NCBI GenBank assembly: GCA_964562175.1
Contig: CAZLRV010000002.1
Span: 1 to 64,000, forward strand
Length of the DNA stretch: 64,000 nucleotides
Origin: CAZCJU01 sp964562175
Lineage (GTDB): Bacteria; Bacillota; Clostridia; Oscillospirales; CAG-272
Direction: 5' to 3'
Every line of letters begins with the position of its first letter. Within the stretch, counting starts at the first letter, position 1. Positions 45,604 through 54,031 of this stretch are shown here, one piece after another. A program made the position numbers and the translations under genes. The notes under the pieces are model-generated. The model was not told where the DNA came from. It ran no database searches and worked only from the letters and a program-made list of their open reading frames with translations.

Positions 45604-47856
45604 ATGTTGGAAGAAAAATTAGCAGGTGTCTGGCCGGAGTGGCAGATCGAAACACAGCTCGGAAAAGGCTCATATGGGTCGGTATTTAAAGCGGTGCGTC
45701 GTGACAATAATGTGGAGAGCTATTCGGCGATAAAGGTGATTTCCATTCCGAACGATGAATCCGAGGTAGATACACTTCGTTCCGAGGGAATTGATATGAA
45801 CGGAACAAGAACGTATTTCAAAGGCATCGTCGATGACTTTGTAAGCGAGATCCGCCTGATGGAATCACTCAAGGGCATACAAAACATTGTCAGCGTTGAG
45901 GATTACAAGGTCATCGAAAAAGAAAGCGGCATAGGCTGGGATATATACATACGAATGGAGTTACTCACGCCGTTTAATGCTTATATTTGCAACAATAAGC
46001 TTACCGAAAAAGATGTAATAAAGCTCGGTATCGATGTTTGTACGGCACTTGAAATATGCTCACAGCGCAATATAATACACAGAGACATAAAGCCGGAAAA
46101 TATTTTTATAAATGATTTCGGATATTATAAGCTCGGTGACTTCGGAATAGCGAGAAAGCTTGAAAATGTTACAGGCGGTCTTTCTCAAAAGGGTACATTG
46201 AATTACATAGCTCCCGAAGTGGCAAACAGCAGTAATTACGATGCAAGAGCGGATATATATTCACTCGGTATAGTGCTTTATCGCTTGCTTAACGGAAATA
46301 AACTGCCGTTTATTGAAAACGATGCTCAATTACTCGATCCCATGGCAAGAAAAAGTGCGGTGGAAAGAAGGATAAGAGGTGAAAGGCTCCTGCCGCCGTG
46401 TGAGGCATCGCCGGAAATGGCAGATGTCATTCTTCGTGCTTGTGCGTATTTACCGCAATCACGCTTTGCAAGTGCCGAGGAAATGAAAAAAGCACTTATA
46501 AGCGTAAGCGAGGGAAGATATGTTATAGTCGGTGACCCCGATATGACCACAGCTGTACATCCCGCTCAGACCGATAACGACGCTACCACCGCCGTAAGAC
46601 GTGCCGCTGCCGCCTACGACAATACAACGACATTAAACGAGCCTACACCGACCTTCGGTAAGAAGAAATCAAAAGCCCCGGCAATAATAGCGATACTTCT
46701 GATAGTTGCATTGCTGATCGCCGCCGCAGTGTTTGTATTGCCCAAGTTCTTGGGTGACTCTGACGGAGACGATGTCGCAGCGGAAGAAACGGATAAAAAA
46801 CATAACAAGAAGAATGATACCTCAGAACCATCGGGTGATGACACTGTCGGAAAGACCGATACGAATGGTGTAAGCACAAACAACGGAAGCAATACAGAAT
46901 CGGAGCCTGATGAAACAGATGGCTATTACAGCGATCCGGATCAACAGATAGCATCGATAATAAGCGATGCGGAGAAGTTTGCGGCATTGGGCAACTATTC
47001 AAGAGCAATAGACAAAATAAATGCCGGACTCGCATCCTACCCCGGCTCTGTTGAGCTTCAAAACAAGCTTGATGATTACAAAACTAAGCTTGCACAGCAA
47101 AACAAGCAAAAGGTACTTGATGATGCCGCAGCACTTGCCGCAAAAGAGGATTATTTACAGGCACTCAGAACGATAGAAAACGCTCAAAAGGATCTGCCGA
47201 GCGATGTCGATTATGAAATAGCATATAATAATTATTGCTCGCTTTACGAGGATGCGGTGATAAAGCAAGCGGATGAGCTTGCCGCAAAGAACGATTTTGA
47301 CGGTGCAACGGCTATTATCGTAGCCGCAGAGGAAAATGTTAAAAACAGCAAGAAATTCAGTGAAGCAAAGGACAGATATTCTCAGGTGTTGCCGGTAACA
47401 ACATTGAATAAGCTTCAACCGACGAAGTTCACCAACGATAGTTATACCGAAAATAAATATTTTGTTATAAACGGCAAGGTCAAGTCTTACTTGGGAGATG
47501 TTTATACCGACGGCTTGATCTTCAAGCAAGGAAAGAAAAGGTCATCCTCCATTGAATACGATCTTGGAGGACAGTATAGAAAGCTTACGGGTAAGATATC
47601 CATGATAGAATCCGGCAATGTGCTCGGCTTGGGCGATTTTACAACTGATGTTGGGGATTTTGTATATCTTGATTTTATTGCAGACGGCGAGAGCATATAC
47701 ACCTCGCCCTTGACAAACCCTACTATAGACTATGAGCTTAATATAGATCTTACCGGAGTAACCACGCTGAAAATAAGGATCGTGGTGCAAAACGAAAACG
47801 GATACTATGGTTATAATGCTTGCACTGCACTGACCAATATGCAGCTGTATAAGTAA
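45604..47856 (+). CDS. membrane Ser/Thr protein kinase with TPR-like and NPCBM-like ectodomain
   Basis: About 750 aa. The cytoplasmic kinase domain (about 12-300) has GKGSYGSVFKA, AIKVI, HRDIKPEN, GDFGIARK and GTLNYIAPE. A Thr-rich juxtamembrane stretch (TAVRRAAAAYDNTTTLNE) looks like autophosphorylation sites. One membrane helix (about 359-378) leads to an acidic Ser/Thr linker, a TPR-like helical region (about 445-596) and a C-terminal beta domain (about 612-750; SSSIEYDLGGQYRKLTGKIS) resembling NPCBM/carbohydrate-binding modules. Such an architecture suits sensing of wall or glycan ligands. Start: ATG after GAGG; an ATG four codons earlier is possible. Confidence 0.88.
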   Translation: MLEEKLAGVWPEWQIETQLGKGSYGSVFKAVRRDNNVESYSAIKVISIPNDESEVDTLRSEGIDMNGTRTYFKGIVDDFVSEIRLMESLKGIQNIVSVEDYKVIEKESGIGWDIYIRMELLTPFNAYICNNKLTEKDVIKLGIDVCTALEICSQRNIIHRDIKPENIFINDFGYYKLGDFGIARKLENVTGGLSQKGTLNYIAPEVANSSNYDARADIYSLGIVLYRLLNGNKLPFIENDAQLLDPMARKSAVERRIRGERLLPPCEASPEMADVILRACAYLPQSRFASAEEMKKALISVSEGRYVIVGDPDMTTAVHPAQTDNDATTAVRRAAAAYDNTTTLNEPTPTFGKKKSKAPAIIAILLIVALLIAAAVFVLPKFLGDSDGDDVAAEETDKKHNKKNDTSEPSGDDTVGKTDTNGVSTNNGSNTESEPDETDGYYSDPDQQIASIISDAEKFAALGNYSRAIDKINAGLASYPGSVELQNKLDDYKTKLAQQNKQKVLDDAAALAAKEDYLQALRTIENAQKDLPSDVDYEIAYNNYCSLYEDAVIKQADELAAKNDFDGATAIIVAAEENVKNSKKFSEAKDRYSQVLPVTTLNKLQPTKFTNDSYTENKYFVINGKVKSYLGDVYTDGLIFKQGKKRSSSIEYDLGGQYRKLTGKISMIESGNVLGLGDFTTDVGDFVYLDFIADGESIYTSPLTNPTIDYELNIDLTGVTTLKIRIVVQNENGYYGYNACTALTNMQLYK

Positions 47857-47857
47857 T

Positions 47858-50176
47858 ATGGCAAGCACGGAAAAGACAACGCTTTTTCAAAGCAGGTCTG
47901 CAGTGTCGGACGAAGTAAGCATTACGGTGTTCGACACCGACCGTGAGCCGTATTCTCTGCCGTTATCAAACAAGCACAAGGGAGAGATGACCTTCGGACG
48001 TGCTGAGGAGAACGATATCGTGCTTCGCTCTCACCTTGTATCGCACCATCACGGCTCGTTCATATATGAAAACGGCAGATGGTTCATATGCGATATTGAA
48101 AGCACCAACGGACTCATTTATAATAATTCCTCAATTAAGCGCAGAGCCGTATGCGACGGCGATCTTATACGTATAGATGACGGAGTGCAGACCGTTGCGG
48201 ACGGAGTGCTGTTTCTTGTGTCCGATTCGGCGTCGTTAAACAAGTGGAATATATTGCCCCTGTCGAATAAGCATACGATAAGCATCGGACGAGCCTCGGA
48301 GTGCGATATTTGTCTGCCGCATATAAGTGTATCAAGACACCATGCAACGATAAGTTGTGAAAACGGTGAGTATTATATTACAGATAATAACAGCACAAAC
48401 GGGGTTTTGGTAAACGGTAAGGGCGTGCATTCAAAGCGAGTGCTTCACGAAAAAGACGTTATCACGGTAACAAATTCAAAGCTCATTTTTACATCGTATG
48501 CCATATATTACTGTCACTACAAGAACGGTATAAATGTAGATGCGTCGGATATAGTTATTAAACGCGGAAAAGGCAAAAAGTCATTCATAACCTGCGATCA
48601 TGCAAGTGTCGGTATCAAGCCCGGTGAGCTTGTATCTATAATAGGCGGCTCCGGTGCCGGTAAATCCACAATACTCAACTGTATGTGCGGATATTTGAAG
48701 CCTACGCAGGGTGAGGTATATGTAAACGGTGTGGAGCTGTATCAAAATTTTGATTCGCTGAAAAAGCTTATCGGCTACGTTCCTCAAACCGATATCGTAT
48801 ATGACGGGCTTACACTGTACGATACGTTGCTTTATGCGGCAAAGTTGCGACTTCCCACGGATATTTCCACAAAAGAGCGTGAAAATGCAATAGACAAGGC
48901 AATTGCCACCGTAGAGCTAAATGAAAAGAAAAACAGTTTGATAAGGTCGTTGAGCGGAGGACAGCGCAAAAGAGCAAGCATAGCACTTGAGCTTTTATCG
49001 GATCCGAACTTGTTGTATTTGGATGAACCGTCATCGGGTTTGGATCCCGGAACCGAAAGAAATCTTATGCAATCGCTGAGAAATATGGCTGACAGCGGAA
49101 AAACGGTAATTCTCGTTACTCACAGCACTCTTCAGCTTAAAATGTGCGATAAGATACTGTTTATGGGCAAGGGCGGAAAACTGTGCTTTTGTGGGTCATA
49201 CTACGATGCATTACGGTTTTTCGGTGTTACGGATATTGTGGATATATACAATATGATAACGGATGACGCAGAGTATTGGAATGACAAATTCGTAAAGATC
49301 AGTACAGCTCCGAATATACCGAGAAAAAACAATGTGACAACCGCTCAGCAAAAGAGCGAATGCTTGAAGCAGCTCGGTGTATTGTGTAAGCGTTATGCAA
49401 AGCTTATCGTAAACGACAGGCAAAGAACGTCCTTGCTTCTTCTGCAAGCACCGCTTCTCGCATATCTAATATCATTTGTCGCAAACGGAAAACAATTCGA
49501 GCAATATGAAATTACAAAAAGCCTTTTGTTTGCACTTTCCTGCTCGGCGTTTTGGATAGGAATGCTGAATGCAATACAAGAAATATGTAAAGAGCGGACG
49601 ATACTCAAAAGAGAGTATATGACCGGATTGTCACTCACTTCATATGTTGTATCGAAAATAATCGTGTTAGGTGTTTTATGCCTTATCCAAAGCTTGCTTG
49701 TGGTCGGCGTGTTTACCGCTTTGGTTGGCTCACCGAATAGCGGAATCCTGATGGAACCGTTTGCGGAGCTTTTGGTCACGACATTTCTCACCGCACTTTC
49801 TTCTGCCGCCATGGGGTTGTTTGTCTCGTCATTGTTTACCAATGCCGACAGAGCAATGACCGTTGCACCGATACTACTTATGCCGCAAATTCTGTTTTCG
49901 GGTCTTATATTCAAGTTGAGCGGTACGACCGAAGTGAGTTCTTGGTTCGCAGTATGTCGTTGGAGCATGGAGTGTTACGGAACCACAGCAGATCTTAATG
50001 CCTTGCCCTTAAGATTACAGCAAGAGGGAATAATGATACCTCACGATGCGGAGAACTATTTCAACCATACGGTATTACATATGTTGTCATCATATGGCAT
50101 ACTTATTGCATTTACAGTGGCATTTTTGCTACTGTCTCGAATAGTATTGGGCAAGACCGTAAAAAAACAAGCGTAA
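47858..50176 (+). CDS. ABCG-type exporter with two N-terminal FHA domains
   Basis: A 772-aa half-transporter. FHA1 (about 40-90: MTFGRAEENDIVL, SHHHGSF, ESTNGL) and FHA2 (about 130-190: SIGRASECDICLP, SRHHATI, NSTNGV) are both intact in their phosphothreonine-binding residues. The ATPase follows (about 225-440: IGGSGAGKST, LSGGQRKRASIALELL, LLYLDEPSSGLDP), then an ABC2 membrane domain of about six helices. It starts 1 nt after the kinase stop. The arrangement matches mycobacterial Rv1747, an FHA-containing exporter phosphorylated by the adjacent PknF. By analogy the kinase's phosphothreonines bind these FHA domains and gate export; the substrate is unknown. Confidence 0.9.
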   Translation: MASTEKTTLFQSRSAVSDEVSITVFDTDREPYSLPLSNKHKGEMTFGRAEENDIVLRSHLVSHHHGSFIYENGRWFICDIESTNGLIYNNSSIKRRAVCDGDLIRIDDGVQTVADGVLFLVSDSASLNKWNILPLSNKHTISIGRASECDICLPHISVSRHHATISCENGEYYITDNNSTNGVLVNGKGVHSKRVLHEKDVITVTNSKLIFTSYAIYYCHYKNGINVDASDIVIKRGKGKKSFITCDHASVGIKPGELVSIIGGSGAGKSTILNCMCGYLKPTQGEVYVNGVELYQNFDSLKKLIGYVPQTDIVYDGLTLYDTLLYAAKLRLPTDISTKERENAIDKAIATVELNEKKNSLIRSLSGGQRKRASIALELLSDPNLLYLDEPSSGLDPGTERNLMQSLRNMADSGKTVILVTHSTLQLKMCDKILFMGKGGKLCFCGSYYDALRFFGVTDIVDIYNMITDDAEYWNDKFVKISTAPNIPRKNNVTTAQQKSECLKQLGVLCKRYAKLIVNDRQRTSLLLLQAPLLAYLISFVANGKQFEQYEITKSLLFALSCSAFWIGMLNAIQEICKERTILKREYMTGLSLTSYVVSKIIVLGVLCLIQSLLVVGVFTALVGSPNSGILMEPFAELLVTTFLTALSSAAMGLFVSSLFTNADRAMTVAPILLMPQILFSGLIFKLSGTTEVSSWFAVCRWSMECYGTTADLNALPLRLQQEGIMIPHDAENYFNHTVLHMLSSYGILIAFTVAFLLLSRIVLGKTVKKQA

Positions 50177-50185
50177 TACGAATAA

Positions 50186-50222
50186 GCGCACCTTGAAATC
50201 AACATATCAGGGTGCGTTTTTC
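50186..50222 (+). terminator. terminator of the kinase-ABC operon
   Basis: Stem CGCACC...GGTGCG with extra TGA/TCA pairing and a T5 tail. Confidence 0.75.
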
Positions 50223-50279
50223 CGTGAAAGTGCATTGATAGTTTTAACGATATAATGCAAACAAATTCTCTATTATCAC

Positions 50280-50308
50280 TTGAAATTTTCGATGAAATAT
50301 GTTATAGT
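50280..50308 (+). promoter_or_regulatory. promoter of the DUF362-flavin reductase-GNAT cluster
   Basis: TTGAAA, 17-nt spacer, TATAGT, about 28 nt before the start codon. Confidence 0.7.
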
Positions 50309-50335
50309 ATAAAAAATACGTTAAACGGAGGGAAG

Positions 50336-51205
50336 ATGATGGGTGCAGAGGTTTATTTTTCAAGGGACATAAGTCCGCAAAGTGTTTTGTCACTGTACAA
50401 GAAGCTTGGAAAAAAGCTTGGCGGAAGGGTTGCGATAAAGCTCCATTCTGGTGAAAAGGGAAATCAAAACTTTTTGCCGCCGGAGTTTTGGGCGGATATC
50501 ATCAATTATGTTTCCGGTACTGTCGTTGAATGCAACACGGCATATGAGGGTGAGAGAAATACGAGTGAAAAGCATCTTAAGCTGATATCGGAGCATGGAT
50601 GGGACAAGTATTTCAAATTTGAATTGCTTGATGAGCATTCACCGGATATTTGCTTTGATATAGAGCGGGGCAAGGTCATAAAAAAGAATTATGTCGGCAG
50701 AGGCTTGTTGAATTATGATTCCATGCTCGTGCTGTCACATTTTAAGGGGCATCCCATGGGCGGCTACGGCGGTGCATTGAAGCAGTTGTCTATCGGAATT
50801 GCCTCATCCTACGGCAAGGCATATATACACGGAGCGGGCAAGCCCGAAAACATTTGGACAGCGGATCATAATTCTTTTCTTGAAGCAATGGCAGACGCAT
50901 CGCTCAGTGTGATAGAGCATTTCGGCGGCAACATTGCCTATATCAACGTGATGAAAAACATGAGCGTGGATTGCGATTGCTGTGCCGTTGCCGAGGATCC
51001 TTGCATGGCAGATATCGGAATACTTGCTTCGCTTGATCCCGTGGCGATAGATAAGGCTTGCGTGGATCTTGTCTATGCAAGCGACGATCCGGGACGCGAT
51101 CATTTGATAGAGCGTATCGAGAGCAGAAACGGCGTACATACGATCGAGGCAGCCGAGGCATTGGGTTGCGGTACGAGCAAATATAAGCTTATAGAAATCA
51201 AATAA
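50336..51205 (+). CDS. DUF362 domain protein
   Basis: About 290 aa, of the DUF362 family (often annotated as Fe-S centre proteins). Typical segments: VAIKLHSGEKGNQNFLPPEF, SHFKGHPMGGYGGALKQLSI, DCDCCAVAEDPCMADIGILA and SLDPVAIDKACVDLV. Unlike many relatives it has no C-terminal ferredoxin domain, although DCDCC offers clustered cysteines. The function is unknown. Two adjacent ATGs follow GGAGGG; the second is slightly better spaced. Confidence 0.85.
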   Translation: MMGAEVYFSRDISPQSVLSLYKKLGKKLGGRVAIKLHSGEKGNQNFLPPEFWADIINYVSGTVVECNTAYEGERNTSEKHLKLISEHGWDKYFKFELLDEHSPDICFDIERGKVIKKNYVGRGLLNYDSMLVLSHFKGHPMGGYGGALKQLSIGIASSYGKAYIHGAGKPENIWTADHNSFLEAMADASLSVIEHFGGNIAYINVMKNMSVDCDCCAVAEDPCMADIGILASLDPVAIDKACVDLVYASDDPGRDHLIERIESRNGVHTIEAAEALGCGTSKYKLIEIK

Positions 51206-51223
51206 GAAAGAGAGAGAATAAAA

Positions 51224-51784
51224 ATGCGTAAGAATTTGGGAGCAATGACGGCGGTATATCCGATGCCGGTATTTATAATCGGCTCATACGATGAAAACGG
51301 TATACCGGATGCGATGAACGCCGCATGGGGCGGTATAAGCGAGGATAAAGAAATATCCATATGCGTAAGCGCAGAGCATAAAACGACAGAAAATATTTTG
51401 AAAAGCGGAGCCTTTACCGTAAGCATGGCAACAAGAAAATATGTTGCCGAATGTGATTATGTCGGTATCGTTTCGGGAAACGATGTTCCAAATAAGCTCG
51501 ATAAATGCGGCTTTCATACGGAAAAGAGCGAATATGTAAACGCACCGATAATCGAAGAGCTTCCGATGTGCCTTGAGTGTAGGCTCAAAAGCTATGATAA
51601 AGATACTTGCCGACTCGTCGGAGAAATCGTAAGCATTTCGGCAGATGAGAGCATACTTACCGACGGGAAGATCGATGTGAAAAAGCTTGAGCCGATAACG
51701 TACGATCCCGTGTGCCACTTGTATTATGTACTCGGTGAAAAGGTCGGCAATGCTTTCCGTGACGGGGATAAGCTGAAGTCTTGA
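51224..51784 (+). CDS. flavin reductase family protein
   Basis: A 186-aa FMN-binding split-barrel protein (FLGAMTAVYPMPVFIIGSYD-like start RKNLGAMTAVYPMP; AAWGGISEDKEISICVS; DYVGIVSGNDVPNKLDKCGF). It probably reduces flavin or uses it as cofactor for an unknown substrate. It lies 18 nt after the DUF362 gene and its stop overlaps the next start (TTGA). Confidence 0.87.
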   Translation: MRKNLGAMTAVYPMPVFIIGSYDENGIPDAMNAAWGGISEDKEISICVSAEHKTTENILKSGAFTVSMATRKYVAECDYVGIVSGNDVPNKLDKCGFHTEKSEYVNAPIIEELPMCLECRLKSYDKDTCRLVGEIVSISADESILTDGKIDVKKLEPITYDPVCHLYYVLGEKVGNAFRDGDKLKS

Positions 51785-52269
51785 AAAACGAAGTCGTGCT
51801 TGCTCGGGCAAGCAAAAAAGACCTCGATGAGGTCGGCAAGCTGTATGAGAATGTGAAGGGTGGCAAATTCTGCCCGTGGAATGTGGATTATCCGACGATG
51901 CGTGAAGCGGAAGGCGATCTTGCCGCAGGATGCCTGTATGTGCTTAAGGACGGAGCGAGACTCATCGGTGCTTGCTCAATAGAGCCTGTAGCCGAAGACT
52001 CCGATCTGCCGCATTGGCGTGAGCGTGAGTCGTTTGTTGAGATCGCAAGAGTTGCCGTGACACCAAATATGCAGGGCAGGGGATATTGCACTTATATGAT
52101 ATCAAGCCTGCTTGACGAAATAAAAAAATCCGGCTGTCGCTGTGTTCATTTGCTTGTACAGGTTGATAATGTCACGGCGATAAAGGTCTATCGCTCTCTC
52201 GGCTTCGAATTTTTGGGCACTTGTCATCGCTATGGCAGTGAATACTACGCTTGTGAAAAGATACTGTAA
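51781..52269 (+). CDS. GNAT family N-acetyltransferase
   Basis: A 162-aa acetyltransferase with the acetyl-CoA motif VAVTPNMQGRGYCTYMISSL (R/Q-x-x-G-x-G/A type) and the late strand/helix NVTAIKVYRSLGFEFLG. The TTG start overlaps the flavin reductase stop (TTGA), implying coupling. The acceptor is unknown. Confidence 0.85.
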   Translation: MKNEVVLARASKKDLDEVGKLYENVKGGKFCPWNVDYPTMREAEGDLAAGCLYVLKDGARLIGACSIEPVAEDSDLPHWRERESFVEIARVAVTPNMQGRGYCTYMISSLLDEIKKSGCRCVHLLVQVDNVTAIKVYRSLGFEFLGTCHRYGSEYYACEKIL

Positions 52270-52271
52270 AT

Positions 52272-52318
52272 AAAAAAATGACCCTCGCCGACTTCTTTAC
52301 GTCGCCGAGGGTCATTTC
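52272..52318 (-). terminator. terminator of the ~555-nt minus-strand RNA
   Basis: A long stem with AATGACCCTCGGCGAC / GTCGGCGAGGGTCATT arms and a T7 tract on the minus strand. On the plus strand only TTT follows, so the better terminator direction is minus; it may still serve the GNAT gene. Confidence 0.85.
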
Positions 52319-52826
52319 CATTCACTCTTGGTATCTAACATCCTTTGTTATCCTCGCTTTCTGTTCTTTTCGAAAAATACGTTTATGCAGAATCTACGGT
52401 TTATTTATGCGATTCGATAATATATTTTTACATCATCTATATTTGCGTAACACCGCCGTGCTTCTACACCCTTACTTTCCCCCATTATCGACTCGCCCGT
52501 AGGTAAGATACTTATTTGTACATCGGACCATACCTAGTCTTTCCAAATCAATGGCTCAAAGCTTTGAGCATTTTTCCTTAACACTCATTCCCTCTATGCA
52601 TATACCTTATGACTTGGGAAACTTAATTGTTCATTGGACTATACCTTATCCTTTCGCATTCTTGCTTTTGTAGTGTTGAATTTTCGCTCTTTGTTTCCTC
52701 TATGCATATGCTTTTATGACTTGGGGAACTTAACTGTTCATTGGACTATACCTTGACCTTTCGCACATTGTATTTAACCTAACTCGTTGACTTAACTGTT
52801 CATCGGACTTTACCTTTCCTTTCTGC
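52272..52826 (-). ncRNA. probable ~555-nt structured non-coding RNA
   Basis: A promoter (52833-52861) and a strong T7 terminator face each other on the minus strand across a stretch without any credible ORF. Inside are related segments: a ~106-bp direct repeat (starting near 52591 and 52697 on plus) and four copies of a motif whose core on the minus strand reads like GTCCAATGAACAGTTAAGT (once GTCCGATGTACAAATAAGT). A perfect palindrome GCTCAAAGCTTTGAGC lies near 52555. Length, repeats and position near tmRNA/tRNA recall large ornate RNAs such as ROOL, GOLLD or OLE, but I cannot match a consensus by eye. Function unknown. Confidence 0.65.
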
Positions 52827-52832
52827 ACTTAT

Positions 52833-52861
52833 AGTGTACCACAAAATCAAGCATTTTTCAA
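52833..52861 (-). promoter_or_regulatory. promoter of the minus-strand RNA
   Basis: On the minus strand TTGAAA, 17-nt spacer, TACACT. Confidence 0.72.
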
Positions 52862-52935
52862 TAGGCATATTGTAAGAATATCACAGCAAAATTTTGTGCA
52901 ATAGGTAGAAATTATTGCGATATCACAAAAAGCTC

Positions 52936-52964
52936 TTTACAAATCCCACAAAATATGATATAAT
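52936..52964 (+). promoter_or_regulatory. promoter of the ~145-nt plus-strand RNA
   Basis: TTTACA, 17-nt spacer, TATAAT, divergent from the promoter of the minus-strand RNA. Confidence 0.75.
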
Positions 52965-52970
52965 AGGTAT

Positions 52971-53115
52971 GTTACGTTGCGCAAATGCCGAGTGTTTGAT
53001 TTGTACAAGTCCGCCGAAAAATCTGCCGTGGAGGAATTAAAGTACTCTTGCCGGATCACCTGTTAAAGTTTCGACCATTGGAACGGCAAACCCCCGATTT
53101 TATAGGGGGTTTTTG
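52971..53115 (+). ncRNA. small ~145-nt non-coding RNA of unknown class
   Basis: It is bounded by a near-consensus promoter and a terminator and has no ORF with a ribosome binding site. Complementary pieces near both ends (ATGCCG near the 5' end, CGGCAAA near the 3' end) suggest a closing stem. The size and closed-rod possibility fit 6S RNA, but its conserved features were not confirmed. The SRP RNA consensus is absent. Confidence 0.55.
53091..53115 (+). terminator. terminator of the ~145-nt RNA
   Basis: Stem CCCCC(GA) / (TA)GGGGG with an A/T loop followed by TTTTT. Confidence 0.85.
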
Positions 53116-53141
53116 AGCAATATTTTTTAATTGCGATTCTA

Positions 53142-53256
53142 TGGTGGAGGCGAGGGGAATCGGTCTCGCCTGCCGCTCGGTCAGGGTGCGGGCAGACCTG
53201 CCACCGGCCGGTCTGCTAACACGCACCCGTTCGATTCCCTTCTATTTATTCCACCA
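53142..53256. repeat. chimeric palindromic element ending in copies of the tmRNA 3' end
   Basis: The first 21 bases (53142-53162) are identical to 53288-53308, the 3' end of the tmRNA gene on the minus strand. The far end carries CGATTCCC...TCCACCA, an inverted degenerate copy of the same end. Between them is a G/C-rich inverted repeat (GGTGCGGGCAGACC versus GGTCTGC...ACGCACC) and a tRNA-like CTGCTAA anticodon-loop string. It looks like an integration scar or a rearranged tRNA/tmRNA fragment. Confidence 0.6.
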
Positions 53257-53257
53257 A

Positions 53258-53283
53258 ACAAAAAGCCCCCAAGGGGACTTCTT
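53258..53283 (-). terminator. terminator of tmRNA
   Basis: On the minus strand AGTCCCC-TT-GGGGGCT followed by TTTT, just after the CCA end of tmRNA. Confidence 0.85.
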
Positions 53284-53287
53284 TATT

Positions 53288-53634
53288 TGGTGGAGGCGAG
53301 GGGAATCGAACCCCTGTCCGAAAAGCTCGCAAAATGACTTTCTCCGGGTGCAGACGACCTTTATTATTCCCTTGCACTATTCCGATCGACGGGGACAGTG
53401 TTCGGTAGCCTTTTTATGCATGACCGCTTCAAAAGCAAAAGGGCGGTTCACGTTCATCGCATCGTGACATCGAGCTGCGGTCTGCGATATTTCCGCAGGC
53501 GATGGGCCGCACTTAGGCAGCCAATGCTACTTCGTTATTAGCGTTTAATTTTAAAAATTGCAGCTTTTTAAGAGCTTCTGCCACTCTACCCGCTTATCAA
53601 GTTTTAAGCTCCCCGTCGAAACCTTTACGCCCCC
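53288..53634 (-). ncRNA. ssrA: transfer-messenger RNA (tmRNA)
   Basis: It rescues stalled ribosomes by trans-translation. The 5' end GGGGGCG pairs with CGCCTCC before ACCA to form the acceptor stem. The T-arm reads GGGGTTCGATTCCCC and the 5' part has GGTTTCGACGGGG. The tag reading frame ends ...NANNEVALAA followed by TAA (53513-53515), the standard ALAA degradation tag. Length ~347 nt is normal. It is encoded as one piece. Confidence 0.96.
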
Positions 53635-53647
53635 ATATTTGACGGAT

Positions 53648-53902
53648 TTATCTGCCGAAGAGGGAAAAACGCTTTTTCTCGCATTCTTCACTTCTGATAT
53701 CAAGCACTGTATAGCCGAGGCTTGACACGACCTGCTTCAGCTTTTCCGTGTCCGGTATCGAGTCGGAAACGATGACGGCTTGCTTTTTCTTATGTGAGCT
53801 TTCGACCTTTTTCACGTCGAAGGTCGAGCGTATTGCGTCGTTCACATGACATTCGCACATACCGCACGCCATGCCGTCTATTTTTACTACGGTTTTATAC
53901 AT
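53648..53902 (-). CDS. heavy-metal-associated (HMA) domain protein
   Basis: An 84-aa, single HMA ferredoxin-like domain with the metal motif GMACGMCECH (CxxC) near residue 11. The end KKRFSLFGR is basic. Copper-chaperone-like proteins of this size bind Cu(I) or other soft metals; no P-type ATPase is adjacent. The start is chosen after GGAG; longer ORF versions run into the tRNA-Arg gene. Confidence 0.85.
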   Translation of the reverse strand: MYKTVVKIDGMACGMCECHVNDAIRSTFDVKKVESSHKKKQAVIVSDSIPDTEKLKQVVSSLGYTVLDIRSEECEKKRFSLFGR

Positions 53903-53926
53903 TTTTTTCTCCGAGTTGTAAGACTC

Positions 53927-53954
53927 AAAAAGCACTTCCGATGGAAGTGCTTTT
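53927..53954 (-). terminator. terminator of tRNA-Arg
   Basis: Stem AGCACTTCC / GGAAGTGCT with an AAAA/TTTT surround immediately downstream of the tRNA on the minus strand. Confidence 0.85.
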
Positions 53955-53955
53955 A

Positions 53956-54031
53956 TGGCGCGCCCGGGGGGATTCGAACCCTCGACCTGCCGGTTCGTAG
54001 CCGGACACTCTATCCACTGAGCTACGGGCGC
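53956..54031 (-). tRNA. tRNA-Arg (anticodon ACG)
   Basis: A 76-nt tRNA with encoded CCA: acceptor GCGCCCG / CGGGCGC, D-arm TAGCTCAGTGGATAGA, anticodon loop CTACGAA (ACG), T-arm with GGTTCGAATCC. All arms pair well. Confidence 0.96.

Noticed and set aside
52272..52826. RNase P RNA
   Set aside because: Strings like AAAGTCC and ACAGTTAA recall parts of its core, but they recur as repeats and the conserved P4 and CR elements are not found in order.
53131..53467. plus-strand ORFs over the tmRNA region
   Set aside because: They are antisense translations of the tmRNA gene and its copied end, a common source of false genes.
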